DNA of 64,000 nt. Origin: JAOUGY01 sp963785075. Its GTDB lineage: Bacteria > Actinomycetota > Acidimicrobiia > Spongiisociales > ZC4RG35. The position numbers and the translations under genes were made by a program. The notes beneath the pieces were generated by a model. That model saw only the letters and a program-made list of their open reading frames with translations. It was not told the DNA's origin and searched no databases. Each line of letters starts with the position of its first letter. Position 1 is the stretch's first letter. This document shows, piece after piece, positions 42,446 through 50,979 of this stretch. The stretch lies in NCBI GenBank assembly GCA_963785075.1, contig CAWATW010000004.1:558001-622000 (forward strand), in the 5' to 3' direction.

Positions 42446-44554
42446 TCAGGAACCGCGCCTGCTCGCCACGATCTCTTCGGCGAGGGTGTTCGGCACGTCT
42501 TGATATGAATGGAACTGCATCGAATACGAGGCACGACCCTGGGTCTTCGACCGCAGGTCTCCCACGTACCCGAACATCTCTGACAGCGGCACCAGCGCCT
42601 TCACGACTCGTGCGTTGCCGCGCTGGTTCATCGACTCGACCTGGCCTCGCCTCGAGTTGAGGTCGCCGATCACATCGCCCATGTAGTCCTCGGGCGTCGT
42701 CACCTCGACTTCCATCATCGGTTCCAGGAGCTTGACGCCGGCCTTGCGGGCCGCCTCCTGCAACGCCATGGAGCCGGCGATGCGGAACGCCATCTCCGAC
42801 GAGTCCACATCGTGGTACGAGCCGTCGACCAGCACCGCCCTGACGTCGACCAGCGGGTAGCCCGCCAACACTCCGTTGTCGAGCGCCTGCTCGATGCCGG
42901 AGTCGACCGCCGGGATGTACTCGCGGGGCACCTTGCCGCCCTTGATCTCGTCGACGAACTCGTATCCGCCTCCAGGACCAGTGGGTTCGAGGTTGATGAT
43001 CACATGGGCGTATTGGCCTTTGCCACCGGTCTGCTTGGCGTACTTGAGGTCCACCCGCTCGACGGGAGCCTTGATCGTCTCGCGATAGGCCACCTGGGGG
43101 CGTCCGACGTTTGCCGCCACTCTGAACTCCCGCACCAAGCGGTCGACCAGGATCTCGAGGTGGAGTTCGCCCATGCCGGCGATGATCGTCTGACCGGTCT
43201 CGTCGTCGGTACGCACCAAGAACGTGGGATCTTCCTCGGCGAGCTTCTGCAGCGACTCCGAGAGCTTCTCCTCGTCGGACTTGGTCTTCGGCTCGATCGC
43301 CACCGAGATCACCGGCGCCGGGAAGGTCATCGACTCCAGCTGAACCTCGGCGCCCTGCGCTGCGAGCGTGTCACCGGTCTTCACGTTCTTGAGGCCGACT
43401 GCGGCCACGATGTCACCGGTGAAGACATCGTCGATGTCCTCGCGATGGTTGGCGTGCATCCTCAGGATGCGGCCCAGTCGCTCCTTGTTTCCGCTCGTGG
43501 TGTTGATCACGGTCTCGCCCTTGGCGGCGTGTCCCGAGTAGACCCGGAAGTACGTGAGCTTGCCCACGTGCGGGTCGCTCATGATCTTGAAGGCGAGCGC
43601 CGAGAACGGCTCTGAGTCGTCCGCCTTGCGCACGATCTCGATCTCTTCGTCACCTGGCTTGTGCCCCTTCGTGGGCAGGACGTCGACCGGGCTCGGGAGG
43701 TACGTGACGATGGCATCGAGCAGGAGCTGAACACCCTTGTTCTTGAACGCCGAGCCGCAGAACACGGGAGTGAACAGATGATCCAGCGTGCCCTTTCGGA
43801 CACCGGACTTGATCTCGTCGACCGAAAGATCGCCGTTCTCGAGATACCTCTCGAGCAACGTCTCGTCGGTCTCGGCCACCGCCTCCACGAGGGCATGCCG
43901 GTAGCTGCCGGCACGCTCGGCGAGTTCGGCAGGGACGTCGGTGGTGTCCCACTGCTTGCCGTCGTCGCCTCTCCACACGTGGGCCCGCATCTCGACGAGG
44001 TCGATCACGCCGAGGAAATCGGACTCGGCTCCGATGGGAAGCTGCATCACGAGCGGCTTGGCGTTGAGACGCTCGACGATCGAGTCGACATCGAAATAGA
44101 AGTCGGCTCCGGTTCGGTCGAGCTTGTTGATGAAGCAGATTCGCGGGACGCCGTAGCGATCGGCCTGGCGCCAGACGGTCTCAGACTGGGGCTCGACACC
44201 GGCGACGCCATCGAAGACGGCGACCGCACCGTCGAGAACCCGGAGGCTGCGCTCCACTTCCACGGTGAAGTCGACGTGGCCAGGGGTATCGATGATGTTG
44301 ATGTTGTGATCGTGCCAGATGCAGGTGGTGGCGGCGGAGGTGATGGTGATGCCTCGCTCCTGCTCCTGCTCCATCCAATCCATGGTGGCGGCACCCTCGT
44401 GCACTTCACCGATCTTGTAGTTCTTGCCGGTGTAGTAGAGGATGCGCTCGGTGAGCGTGGTCTTACCTGCGTCGATGTGCGCCATGATCCCGATGTTGCG
44501 AGTTCGGGTAAGCGGCACCTGTCGCAAGTGTGACAGCGCGTTTCCATTGCTCAT
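42446..44554 (-). CDS. fusA: Elongation factor G
   Basis: GTPase that drives translocation, and with RRF recycles ribosomes. 702 residues, five domains. G1 AHIDAGKTT, G2 RGITITSAATT, G3 DTPGHVDFT, G4 NKLDRTGAD are seen in the first 150 residues, and the domain IV loop tip sequence is intact near residue 500-580 (GKGQYAHVIINLEP, KGGKVPREYIPAVDSG). Native C-rich codon usage. Between rpsG (78 bp) and tuf (37 bp) in the str operon. Confidence 0.98.
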   Translation of the reverse strand: MSNGNALSHLRQVPLTRTRNIGIMAHIDAGKTTLTERILYYTGKNYKIGEVHEGAATMDWMEQEQERGITITSAATTCIWHDHNINIIDTPGHVDFTVEVERSLRVLDGAVAVFDGVAGVEPQSETVWRQADRYGVPRICFINKLDRTGADFYFDVDSIVERLNAKPLVMQLPIGAESDFLGVIDLVEMRAHVWRGDDGKQWDTTDVPAELAERAGSYRHALVEAVAETDETLLERYLENGDLSVDEIKSGVRKGTLDHLFTPVFCGSAFKNKGVQLLLDAIVTYLPSPVDVLPTKGHKPGDEEIEIVRKADDSEPFSALAFKIMSDPHVGKLTYFRVYSGHAAKGETVINTTSGNKERLGRILRMHANHREDIDDVFTGDIVAAVGLKNVKTGDTLAAQGAEVQLESMTFPAPVISVAIEPKTKSDEEKLSESLQKLAEEDPTFLVRTDDETGQTIIAGMGELHLEILVDRLVREFRVAANVGRPQVAYRETIKAPVERVDLKYAKQTGGKGQYAHVIINLEPTGPGGGYEFVDEIKGGKVPREYIPAVDSGIEQALDNGVLAGYPLVDVRAVLVDGSYHDVDSSEMAFRIAGSMALQEAARKAGVKLLEPMMEVEVTTPEDYMGDVIGDLNSRRGQVESMNQRGNARVVKALVPLSEMFGYVGDLRSKTQGRASYSMQFHSYQDVPNTLAEEIVASRRGS

Positions 44555-44632
44555 GATCTCTTCTACTCCGGTCGTTATGGACTTGTGGGTGTGCCTGGCG
44601 AGTACCGGCAGGCGAAGCGTCTCGGCTTCAGC

Positions 44633-45100
44633 TCACCAGCGGTAGTGGGCGAAGGCTCGGTTCGACTCCGCCATCTTGTGGACGTCTTCTTTGCGCTTGA
44701 TCGCTGCCCCCGAGTTGTTGGAGGCATCGAGAATCTCATTTGCGAGCCGGGCGGCCATCGTCGGCTCCTTGCGGCGGCGAGCGAAGCCCACCAGCCAACG
44801 GATGGCCAGCGTGTTCGACCTCCGTGCGGACACCTCGACCGGGACCTGATACGAAGACCCGCCTACGCGGCGAGACCGGACCTCGACCTGAGGCCGAATG
44901 TTGTCGACTGCCCGCTTGAGGACGTTCACAGGATCCTGATTGGAGCGACGCTCGACCAGCTCGAGTGCGTCATAGACGATCGAGCGGGCGACGTCCTTCT
45001 TCCCCTTCAGCAGGACCTTGTTGATGACCTGGCTGACGAGGACACTCCGGAACACCGGATCAGGTGCGATCTTCCTCTTCTGGGCGGGGGCTCGACGCAT
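44633..45100 (-). CDS. rpsG: Ribosomal protein S7 (uS7)
   Basis: 30S head-assembly protein, str-operon translational repressor in E. coli. 155 residues; MRRAPAQKRKIAPDPVFRS and RVGGSSYQVPVEVSARRSNT are diagnostic. Shares one base with the rpsL stop. Confidence 0.98.
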   Translation of the reverse strand: MRRAPAQKRKIAPDPVFRSVLVSQVINKVLLKGKKDVARSIVYDALELVERRSNQDPVNVLKRAVDNIRPQVEVRSRRVGGSSYQVPVEVSARRSNTLAIRWLVGFARRRKEPTMAARLANEILDASNNSGAAIKRKEDVHKMAESNRAFAHYRW

Positions 45101-45471
45101 CAGCTCTCCTTCTTGGCCCCGTATCGGGAGCGGGCCTGCTTGCGGTCCTTGACGCCGGAAGCATCCAGGGTCCCGCGAATGACCTTGTAGCGAACGCCGG
45201 GAAGGTCGCGGACGCGTCCTCCGCGAACGAGCACGATGGAGTGCTCCTGGAGGTTGTGGCCTTCTCCGGGGATGTAGGCAGTGATCTCATACCCGGTCGA
45301 CAGTCGCACGCGGGCGACCTTGCGCAGGGCAGAATTCGGCTTCTTGGGAGTGACGGTGTAGACGCGGGTGCACACACCTCGCGCCTGCGGAGCGCCGGCG
45401 AGACCCGCCGTCTTGGCCTTCTTCTTCTTCTTTTGCCTGCCCTCGCGAACGAGTTGCTGGATTGTCGGCAT
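45100..45471 (-). CDS. rpsL: Ribosomal protein S12 (uS12)
   Basis: Decoding-centre 30S protein, 123 residues. The streptomycin loop reads TPKKPNSALRKVARVRLS (Lys at the classical K43 position) and GHNLQEHSIVLVRGGRVRDL (Lys-88 region, PGVRYKVIRG following), that is, wild-type at the resistance sites. First gene of the str operon; an 887-bp gap without genes lies upstream. Confidence 0.98.
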   Translation of the reverse strand: MPTIQQLVREGRQKKKKKAKTAGLAGAPQARGVCTRVYTVTPKKPNSALRKVARVRLSTGYEITAYIPGEGHNLQEHSIVLVRGGRVRDLPGVRYKVIRGTLDASGVKDRKQARSRYGAKKES

Positions 45472-46358
45472 GTCACTCCTAACGCGGACGAGAAAACCCT
45501 CGGATCGGATGGGCGTCTCGTGTCTTCTGACCCGTCTCCCGGGGGCACCTCAGCGCAGGTCACGCCACCAGGAACCAGTCAGGAGTTGGGGTGGGATACC
45601 GGCGCCCGGCGCCAGAAACCCTCGGTCCACAACCGTCGGCTGACGCCGGGCGGCGGTGCACACCCGTGGTACTCGACCACGGCCCGCCAGTATACGGACG
45701 CGGTCTGCACGGGTCAAAACCCGGGTCGACGCCCCGAGATCGGGCAGAGTAGCCGCATTCGGCACAAACCCAAGGAACTGCTCGGCGTCGAGGGCGATTC
45801 CTCAAAAGATCCCGGAACTCCACCACTTGTGATGGGTCATGTCATCGGTTGCGTCGGAAGCCAACGGCGCAACGGAGATGCAGGAGGCAGGAGGGACCAC
45901 GCATCTCCAAGTCGTCGGGGCTCTCGGAGGGGACGCCTCGATGACGACTCCGGCACGATCGCCGGCCGAGGATCTTCCGAGAACTCGGGAACTCTCGGCC
46001 GGCGGCGGTGTCGTATGACCGGGACTGCCCGTTGCACCCACGGGCGGTCTCGTGAGATACCCGGATCGGGCGCCGGACCAACCCCCATCGCCGGCGTCGG
46101 AGGGGACCGGGTATCTCGTTCGAGCCGGACCGGGGAGGGGACCACCCCATGGCCCTCCCCGCCGGCGACTCTTCAGACGCAGCTGCCGGTCGGATGGCCG
46201 GCACACGTTCGCCCGGTTCCAGGTCGCCCTCGCGCAGTGCATGCCGGGTGCCGTCTGCGGTCCGTCGACGGCGGGGGTTCGATTCGAGAGCGATCGCGAC
46301 GATCGTCGGCGCCGCTGCCACGCGCAGAATGAATGGCACCCACCGGGCCAAAGCGTGT
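45472..46358. other. 887-bp gap upstream of rpsL, no gene recognised
   Basis: All reading frames here look like Arg/Pro/Ser-rich shadow translations, with no recognisable domain. The stretch must hold the str-operon promoter but I cannot place it with confidence. It contains at least two inverted repeats: GGCCGAG and CTCGGCC near 45960-46000, and the long one at 46054-46117 listed separately. Confidence 0.6.
46054..46117. other. Long structured inverted repeat upstream of rpsL
   Basis: GAGATACCCGG at 46054-46064 pairs with CCGGGTATCTC at 46107-46117 (11 bp perfect); inside it CGCCGG pairs with CCGGCG. A 64-base two-stem hairpin in the middle of the non-coding gap could be a small RNA, a terminator of the GNAT gene (about 240 bp after its stop) or a remnant element. 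Confidence 0.5.
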
Positions 46359-46793
46359 TCACAACCTCCAGGAGAGAATGCCCGACTCTTCGACAGCTCC
46401 TGCCCCTGCCGAGCGATAGGTTGCGATCGCGACGGCGTCACCGGACTCGACCGGCACCCACATCTCACGGCAGCCCTCCTGTCGGGCGAGTTCGGCGAGG
46501 TGGCGAACCAGGGCTCGCCCGACGCCGCGACGACGATGGCTTCCTTGGACGCCCAACTCGTAGAGGAGCATCTCCGGGCCTTTGTCTGGGTGTGCGATCT
46601 CGATCCCGGTGACAAAACCGACCACCACCCCGGCATCGATCGCGAACACGAGGTGGTGACCGGTTCGCTGTAGAAAGTCCACGGTCCACGAGCGACTCGC
46701 GGGATGGTCGAAGACGTCGGCCGTCAGAACCAGATCGACGTCGTCGGATGTGACGGCTCGGATCACCACGCCGCTGTGGCCCAGGCTGGTCAC
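46359..46793 (-). CDS. GNAT family N-acetyltransferase
   Basis: 144-residue acetyltransferase. The acetyl-CoA loop is SHRRRGVGRALV (R-x-x-x-G-x-G/A), preceded by EMLLYELGVQG and followed by a conserved C-terminal strand. The PDKGPEMLLYELGV stretch and short length recall the AAC(3)-I/small-GNAT group, but substrate assignment on this basis would be a guess. It lies between the rpoC terminator and the long gap before rpsL, the place where rpoC and rpsL are often adjacent, so it may be an insertion into that junction. Confidence 0.85.
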   Translation of the reverse strand: MTSLGHSGVVIRAVTSDDVDLVLTADVFDHPASRSWTVDFLQRTGHHLVFAIDAGVVVGFVTGIEIAHPDKGPEMLLYELGVQGSHRRRGVGRALVRHLAELARQEGCREMWVPVESGDAVAIATYRSAGAGAVEESGILSWRL

Positions 46794-46842
46794 GTACGCA
46801 TGATGCCATCACGGCGCCGATGGTTTCAACCGGCCCATCCAC

Positions 46843-46881
46843 GAACAGGATCCTCCTGGGCTGGCCAGGAGGATCCTGTTC
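46843..46881 (-). terminator. rpoC terminator hairpin
   Basis: GAACAGGATCCTCCTGG and its exact complement, 17-bp perfect stem with a 5-base loop, 38 bp after the rpoC stop. It reads equally well on both strands, but only the minus strand has a gene running into it. Confidence 0.88.
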
Positions 46882-46919
46882 TTCACTCGACGCCGAACCC
46901 GGGGTTCAGCTGCGCGGGC

Positions 46920-49900
46920 TCACTCGTCGCCTTCGGCATCGCCGTCTTCGACGTCATCGGCACCCCGTTGGGCACCCAACGAGGCGAGCCACTCGGCCGG
47001 GTTCTCGGGCAGACCCTCGTCGGCGGAGCCGGAGCCCTCGCCACCGAGGATGCCAAGCGCCGACACGGTCGCTGCACCAGGAAGCGCCGGCTGGAGCACC
47101 TGGTACTCGTCGGAGCCGGTCCCAGCCGGGATCAGCTTGCCGATGATGACGTTCTCCTTCAGACCACGCATGAAGTCGGACTTGCCCTGGATGGCCGCAT
47201 CCGTCAGCACCCTCGTGGTCTCCTGGAACGAGGCGGCAGACAGCCACGAATCCGTGGCCAGCGACGCCTTGGTGATACCCATGAGCTCGGGCCGGCCCTC
47301 GGCCGGACGCTTGCCGTCCTGAACGAGGGCCTTGTTGGTCTCACGGAACAGCTGATCGTCGACCAGCTCGGCAGGCAGGAAGTCGGCATCGTTGGCCGAC
47401 ACCACCCGAATGCGCTTGAGCATCTGACGCACGACCAGCTCGATGTGCTTGTCGTGGATCTCCACACCCTGGCTCCGGTAAACCTCCTGCACCTGGTCCA
47501 CCAGGTACTGCTGGGCGGAACGGACGCCGCGGATCTCGAGCACTTCCTTGGGATCCAACGGACCTTCGGTGAGCTGGGCACCGGGTTCGATCACGTCACC
47601 GTCGGCGACGCGGAGACGGGCACGACGGCTCACCGGGTACTCCAGATCGCCTTCCTTGGTTTCGACGACCACCCGACGTCCGGCATCGTCTTCGATCACG
47701 CGAACCGGCCCGCCGTCTTCGGACAAGGATGCCTTGCCCTTCGGTGCACGAGCCTCGAACAGCTCGACGACGCGGGGCAAACCGTGCGTGATGTCTTCAC
47801 CCGCCACACCTCCCGTGTGGAAGGTACGCATCGTGAGCTGCGTACCGGGCTCACCGATCGACTGAGCAGCCATGATTCCCACGGCCTCGCCCAGCTCCAC
47901 GATCTTCCCGGTCGCCAGCGACAATCCGTAGCACGCCTGGCAGACACCGAGCTTGGCGTCGCAGGTGAGCACGGACCGGACCCGGACACTCTCGACGTCT
48001 GCACCCTGTGCCTCGAGCGCCAGCAGAGCCTTGGTGCCGATGATGGTGCCGGCCTTCAGCTTCACGCCATCGGCGCCTTCGACGAGTTTGCGCTCGATCT
48101 TGACGTCATCGGCCAGCATGCGGCCATAGACCCGGGAGCGGAGGTTGCGGATGACCTTGCCCCGCTCGTCCGTGATCGCGATCTTGATGCCCTTGTCGGT
48201 TTCGCAGTCCTCGATGTTGACGATCAGTTCCTGACTGACGTCCACGAGACGCCGTGTCAGGTATCCCGAGTCGGCAGTGCGCAACGCCGTGTCGGCGAGT
48301 CCCTTGCGCGCACCGTGCGTCGAGATGAAGTATTCGAGCACCGACAGGCCTTCACGGAAGTTCGAGATGATCGGACGCGGGATGATGTCACCCTTGGGGT
48401 TGGCCACCAGCCCACGCATACCGGCGATCTGCCGGACCTGCATGATGTTCCCTCGGGCACCCGAGCCGACCATCATGTCGATCGAGTTGAACTTCTCTTT
48501 CTTCATGTTGGCTTCCATCGCGTCCTTCACGCGATCGGTCGCCTCGGTCCAGATCTCGATGAGCTCCTGGCGACGTTCGTCGTCGGTCACGACACCCTTC
48601 TGGTAGAGCGACTGCACTTTGTCGGCGCGAGCCTCGTACTCCTCCAGGATCTGTGGCTTGTTGGGCGGCGTCTTCACATCGTCCAGCGCGATCGTGAGTC
48701 CGGCCTTCGTGGCGTACCGGAAGCCCAGGCTCTTGATGGCGTCGAGGGTCTCGGCGACCTCGGTGCGGCGATACCGCTCGATGATCAGCTCGATCAGCTT
48801 GCCGATGTCCGACTTGATCACCACCGAGTTCACATACGGGAACGACGCCGGCAGAGCCGTGTTGATCAGTGCCCTGCCCAGGGTGGTATCGGTGAGCTTG
48901 GCGCCGTCGACCGGTTCGTCCGTGAGCAGTGCCCCCAGTGAGTCGTGCAGGTCGGCATGGATCTCCGGATCGCCCGCCAACTCACCGACACGAAGCCTGA
49001 TCGGGGCGTGAAGCGAGAGCTCACCCATGTCGTAGGCCATCATCGCTTCTTCCAGCGAACCGAACGTGCGTCCCGCTCCCTTGGCGTCCTCGACGAACTC
49101 CGATAGGTAGTAGACACCGATCACCATGTCCTGGGAAGGAGTGACGATCGGACGTCCCGATGCCGGCCGCAGCACGTTGTTCGTCGAGAGCATCAACACC
49201 CGCGCCTCGGCCTGTGCCTCTGCCGACAGCGGAAGGTGCACGGCCATCTGGTCTCCGTCGAAGTCGGCGTTGAACGCCTCGCACACGAGCGGATGGATCT
49301 GGATCGCCTTGCCCTCGACCAGCACTGGCTCGAAGGCCTGGATGCCGAGCCGGTGGAGCGTCGGGGCACGGTTCAAGAGCACGGGATGCTCCTGGATCAC
49401 CTCGCCGAGCACGTCCCAGACCTGCGGGCGCTGGCGTTCCACCATGCGCTTGGCAGACTTGATGTTCTGCGCCAGGTCGAGATCCACGAGACGCTTCATC
49501 ACGAACGGCTTGAAGAGCTCGAGCGCCATGACCTTGGGCAATCCGCATTGGTTCAGCTTCAATTGGGGACCCACGACGATGACGGAACGACCCGAGTAGT
49601 CCACGCGCTTGCCGAGCAGGTTCTGGCGGAACCGGCCCTGCTTGCCCTTCAGCATGTCGGAAAGCGACTTGAGCGCACGATTGCCGGGGCCTGTGACCGC
49701 ACGGCCGCGGCGGCCGTTGTCGAACAACGCGTCGACGGCCTCCTGCAGCATCCGCTTCTCGTTGTTCACGATGATCTCGGGAGCACCGAGGTCGAGAAGC
49801 CGCTTCAGACGGTTGTTCCGGTTGATGACGCGGCGATACAGGTCATTGAGGTCGGACGTGGCGAAGCGACCACCGTCGAGCTGCACCATGGGCCGGAGAT

Positions 49901-50864
49901 CCGGCGGGATGACGGGGATGGTCTCCATGATCAGATCTGTGGGGTGGTTCTTGCCCTCGAAGAACGGTTTGACCACCTTCAGGCGCTGCGTGGCACGCTG
50001 ACGCTTCTGAGCCGAATTTGCATCGAGGTCTTCGTTGAGGCGCTCCATCTCGGCATCGAGGTCGAGCCGTCCCAGGAGGTCCTTGATGGCTTCTGCACCC
50101 ATGCCGCCGTGGAAATACATCGAGTAGCGCTCGAAGATCTCACGCCAGAGCTGCTCTGAGTCCACGAGGGTCTTCGGCGTGAATCCCTTGAATGAATCGA
50201 ACGCCTCTTCGACCAACTCGGCCTCACGATCGGCACGATCCTTGCGAGCCGCGACCTCCTTCTCGACTTCGCGCCGTCGAGCGGAGATCTCCTGGGGCTT
50301 GGCACCGCCCTCTTCCATCCGCGCGAGTTCGTCCTCGAGCGCCTCGAGCCGGATCGCCTTCCAGTCCTCGAAGTCCTCGGCGACGACCTGGAGCTCGGCG
50401 CGCATGTTGTCTTCGAGTTCGGGCAGATCCGTCTGACGCTTCTCCTCGTCGACCGAGGTGATGAGATAGGCAGCGAAGTAGATGACCTTCTCGAGGTCCT
50501 TGGGTGACATGTCGAGCAGGTAGCCGAGCCGGCTGGGCACACCCTTGAAGAACCAGATGTGGGTGACCGGGGCGGCGAGCTCGATGTGACCCATGCGCTC
50601 GCGACGAACCTTCGACCGCGTGACTTCCACGCCGCAGCGCTCGCAGACGATGCCCTTGTACCGGATGCGCTTGTACTTGCCGCAGTAGCACTCCCAGTCC
50701 CGCTGCGGCCCGAAGATGCGCTCGTCGAAGAGGCCCTCCTTCTCGGGCTTGAGGGTCCGGTAGTTGATCGTCTCGGGCTTCTTGACCTCACCGTAGGACC
50801 AGGCGCGAATCTGGTCGGTGGAGGCGAGGCCGATCTTCAGTTCATCGAAGACTTGACGTGCCAC
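46920..50864 (-). CDS. rpoC: RNA polymerase beta' subunit
   Basis: Catalytic subunit of RNA polymerase, 1314 residues, the actinobacterial length. The N-terminal zinc finger is CYCGKYKRIRYKGIVCERCG (Cys-x-Cys-x12-Cys-x2-Cys), the active-site magnesium motif NADFDGDQM lies near residue 530, and the trigger-loop/bridge-helix region with GARGNIMQVRQIAGMRGL follows near 800. The acidic C-terminus ends DDVEDGDAEGDE. AAAGGAG precedes the start. rpoB lies upstream across a 115-bp heptad-filled gap. Confidence 0.98.
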   Translation of the reverse strand: MARQVFDELKIGLASTDQIRAWSYGEVKKPETINYRTLKPEKEGLFDERIFGPQRDWECYCGKYKRIRYKGIVCERCGVEVTRSKVRRERMGHIELAAPVTHIWFFKGVPSRLGYLLDMSPKDLEKVIYFAAYLITSVDEEKRQTDLPELEDNMRAELQVVAEDFEDWKAIRLEALEDELARMEEGGAKPQEISARRREVEKEVAARKDRADREAELVEEAFDSFKGFTPKTLVDSEQLWREIFERYSMYFHGGMGAEAIKDLLGRLDLDAEMERLNEDLDANSAQKRQRATQRLKVVKPFFEGKNHPTDLIMETIPVIPPDLRPMVQLDGGRFATSDLNDLYRRVINRNNRLKRLLDLGAPEIIVNNEKRMLQEAVDALFDNGRRGRAVTGPGNRALKSLSDMLKGKQGRFRQNLLGKRVDYSGRSVIVVGPQLKLNQCGLPKVMALELFKPFVMKRLVDLDLAQNIKSAKRMVERQRPQVWDVLGEVIQEHPVLLNRAPTLHRLGIQAFEPVLVEGKAIQIHPLVCEAFNADFDGDQMAVHLPLSAEAQAEARVLMLSTNNVLRPASGRPIVTPSQDMVIGVYYLSEFVEDAKGAGRTFGSLEEAMMAYDMGELSLHAPIRLRVGELAGDPEIHADLHDSLGALLTDEPVDGAKLTDTTLGRALINTALPASFPYVNSVVIKSDIGKLIELIIERYRRTEVAETLDAIKSLGFRYATKAGLTIALDDVKTPPNKPQILEEYEARADKVQSLYQKGVVTDDERRQELIEIWTEATDRVKDAMEANMKKEKFNSIDMMVGSGARGNIMQVRQIAGMRGLVANPKGDIIPRPIISNFREGLSVLEYFISTHGARKGLADTALRTADSGYLTRRLVDVSQELIVNIEDCETDKGIKIAITDERGKVIRNLRSRVYGRMLADDVKIERKLVEGADGVKLKAGTIIGTKALLALEAQGADVESVRVRSVLTCDAKLGVCQACYGLSLATGKIVELGEAVGIMAAQSIGEPGTQLTMRTFHTGGVAGEDITHGLPRVVELFEARAPKGKASLSEDGGPVRVIEDDAGRRVVVETKEGDLEYPVSRRARLRVADGDVIEPGAQLTEGPLDPKEVLEIRGVRSAQQYLVDQVQEVYRSQGVEIHDKHIELVVRQMLKRIRVVSANDADFLPAELVDDQLFRETNKALVQDGKRPAEGRPELMGITKASLATDSWLSAASFQETTRVLTDAAIQGKSDFMRGLKENVIIGKLIPAGTGSDEYQVLQPALPGAATVSALGILGGEGSGSADEGLPENPAEWLASLGAQRGADDVEDGDAEGDE

Positions 50865-50874
50865 TTTGCTCCTT

Positions 50875-50979
50875 TGAGTACTGAGTACTTGATACGGAGT
50901 ACTGAGAACCGAGCGCTTGCACCGAACCGTGACCCGTGAGTCCTGTCTCGATACTCAGTACTCGGTACTCAGTACTTCT
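50875..50979 (-). repeat. AGTACTG heptad array between rpoB and rpoC
   Basis: Two facing sets of AGTACYG-type heptads, 50875-50917 and 50945-50979; GAGTACTGAG on one side and CTCAGTACTC on the other pair in a long imperfect hairpin. It starts within about five bases of the rpoB stop and ends at the rpoC ribosome binding site. Confidence 0.88.

Noticed and set aside
41443..42660. 405-residue plus-strand reading frame opposite tuf
   Set aside because: It is the antisense of tuf; it stays open because the tuf codons end in G or T. No family features.
45802..46636. 186- and 264-residue minus-strand frames in the gap before rpsL and over the GNAT gene
   Set aside because: Low-complexity composition, no domain, and the longer one is a shadow of the GNAT gene.
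46704..48941. 745-residue plus-strand frame over rpoC, and a similar 579-residue frame over groEL
   Set aside because: Antisense shadows typical of GC-rich coding sequence; rpoC and groEL are unmistakable on the minus strand.
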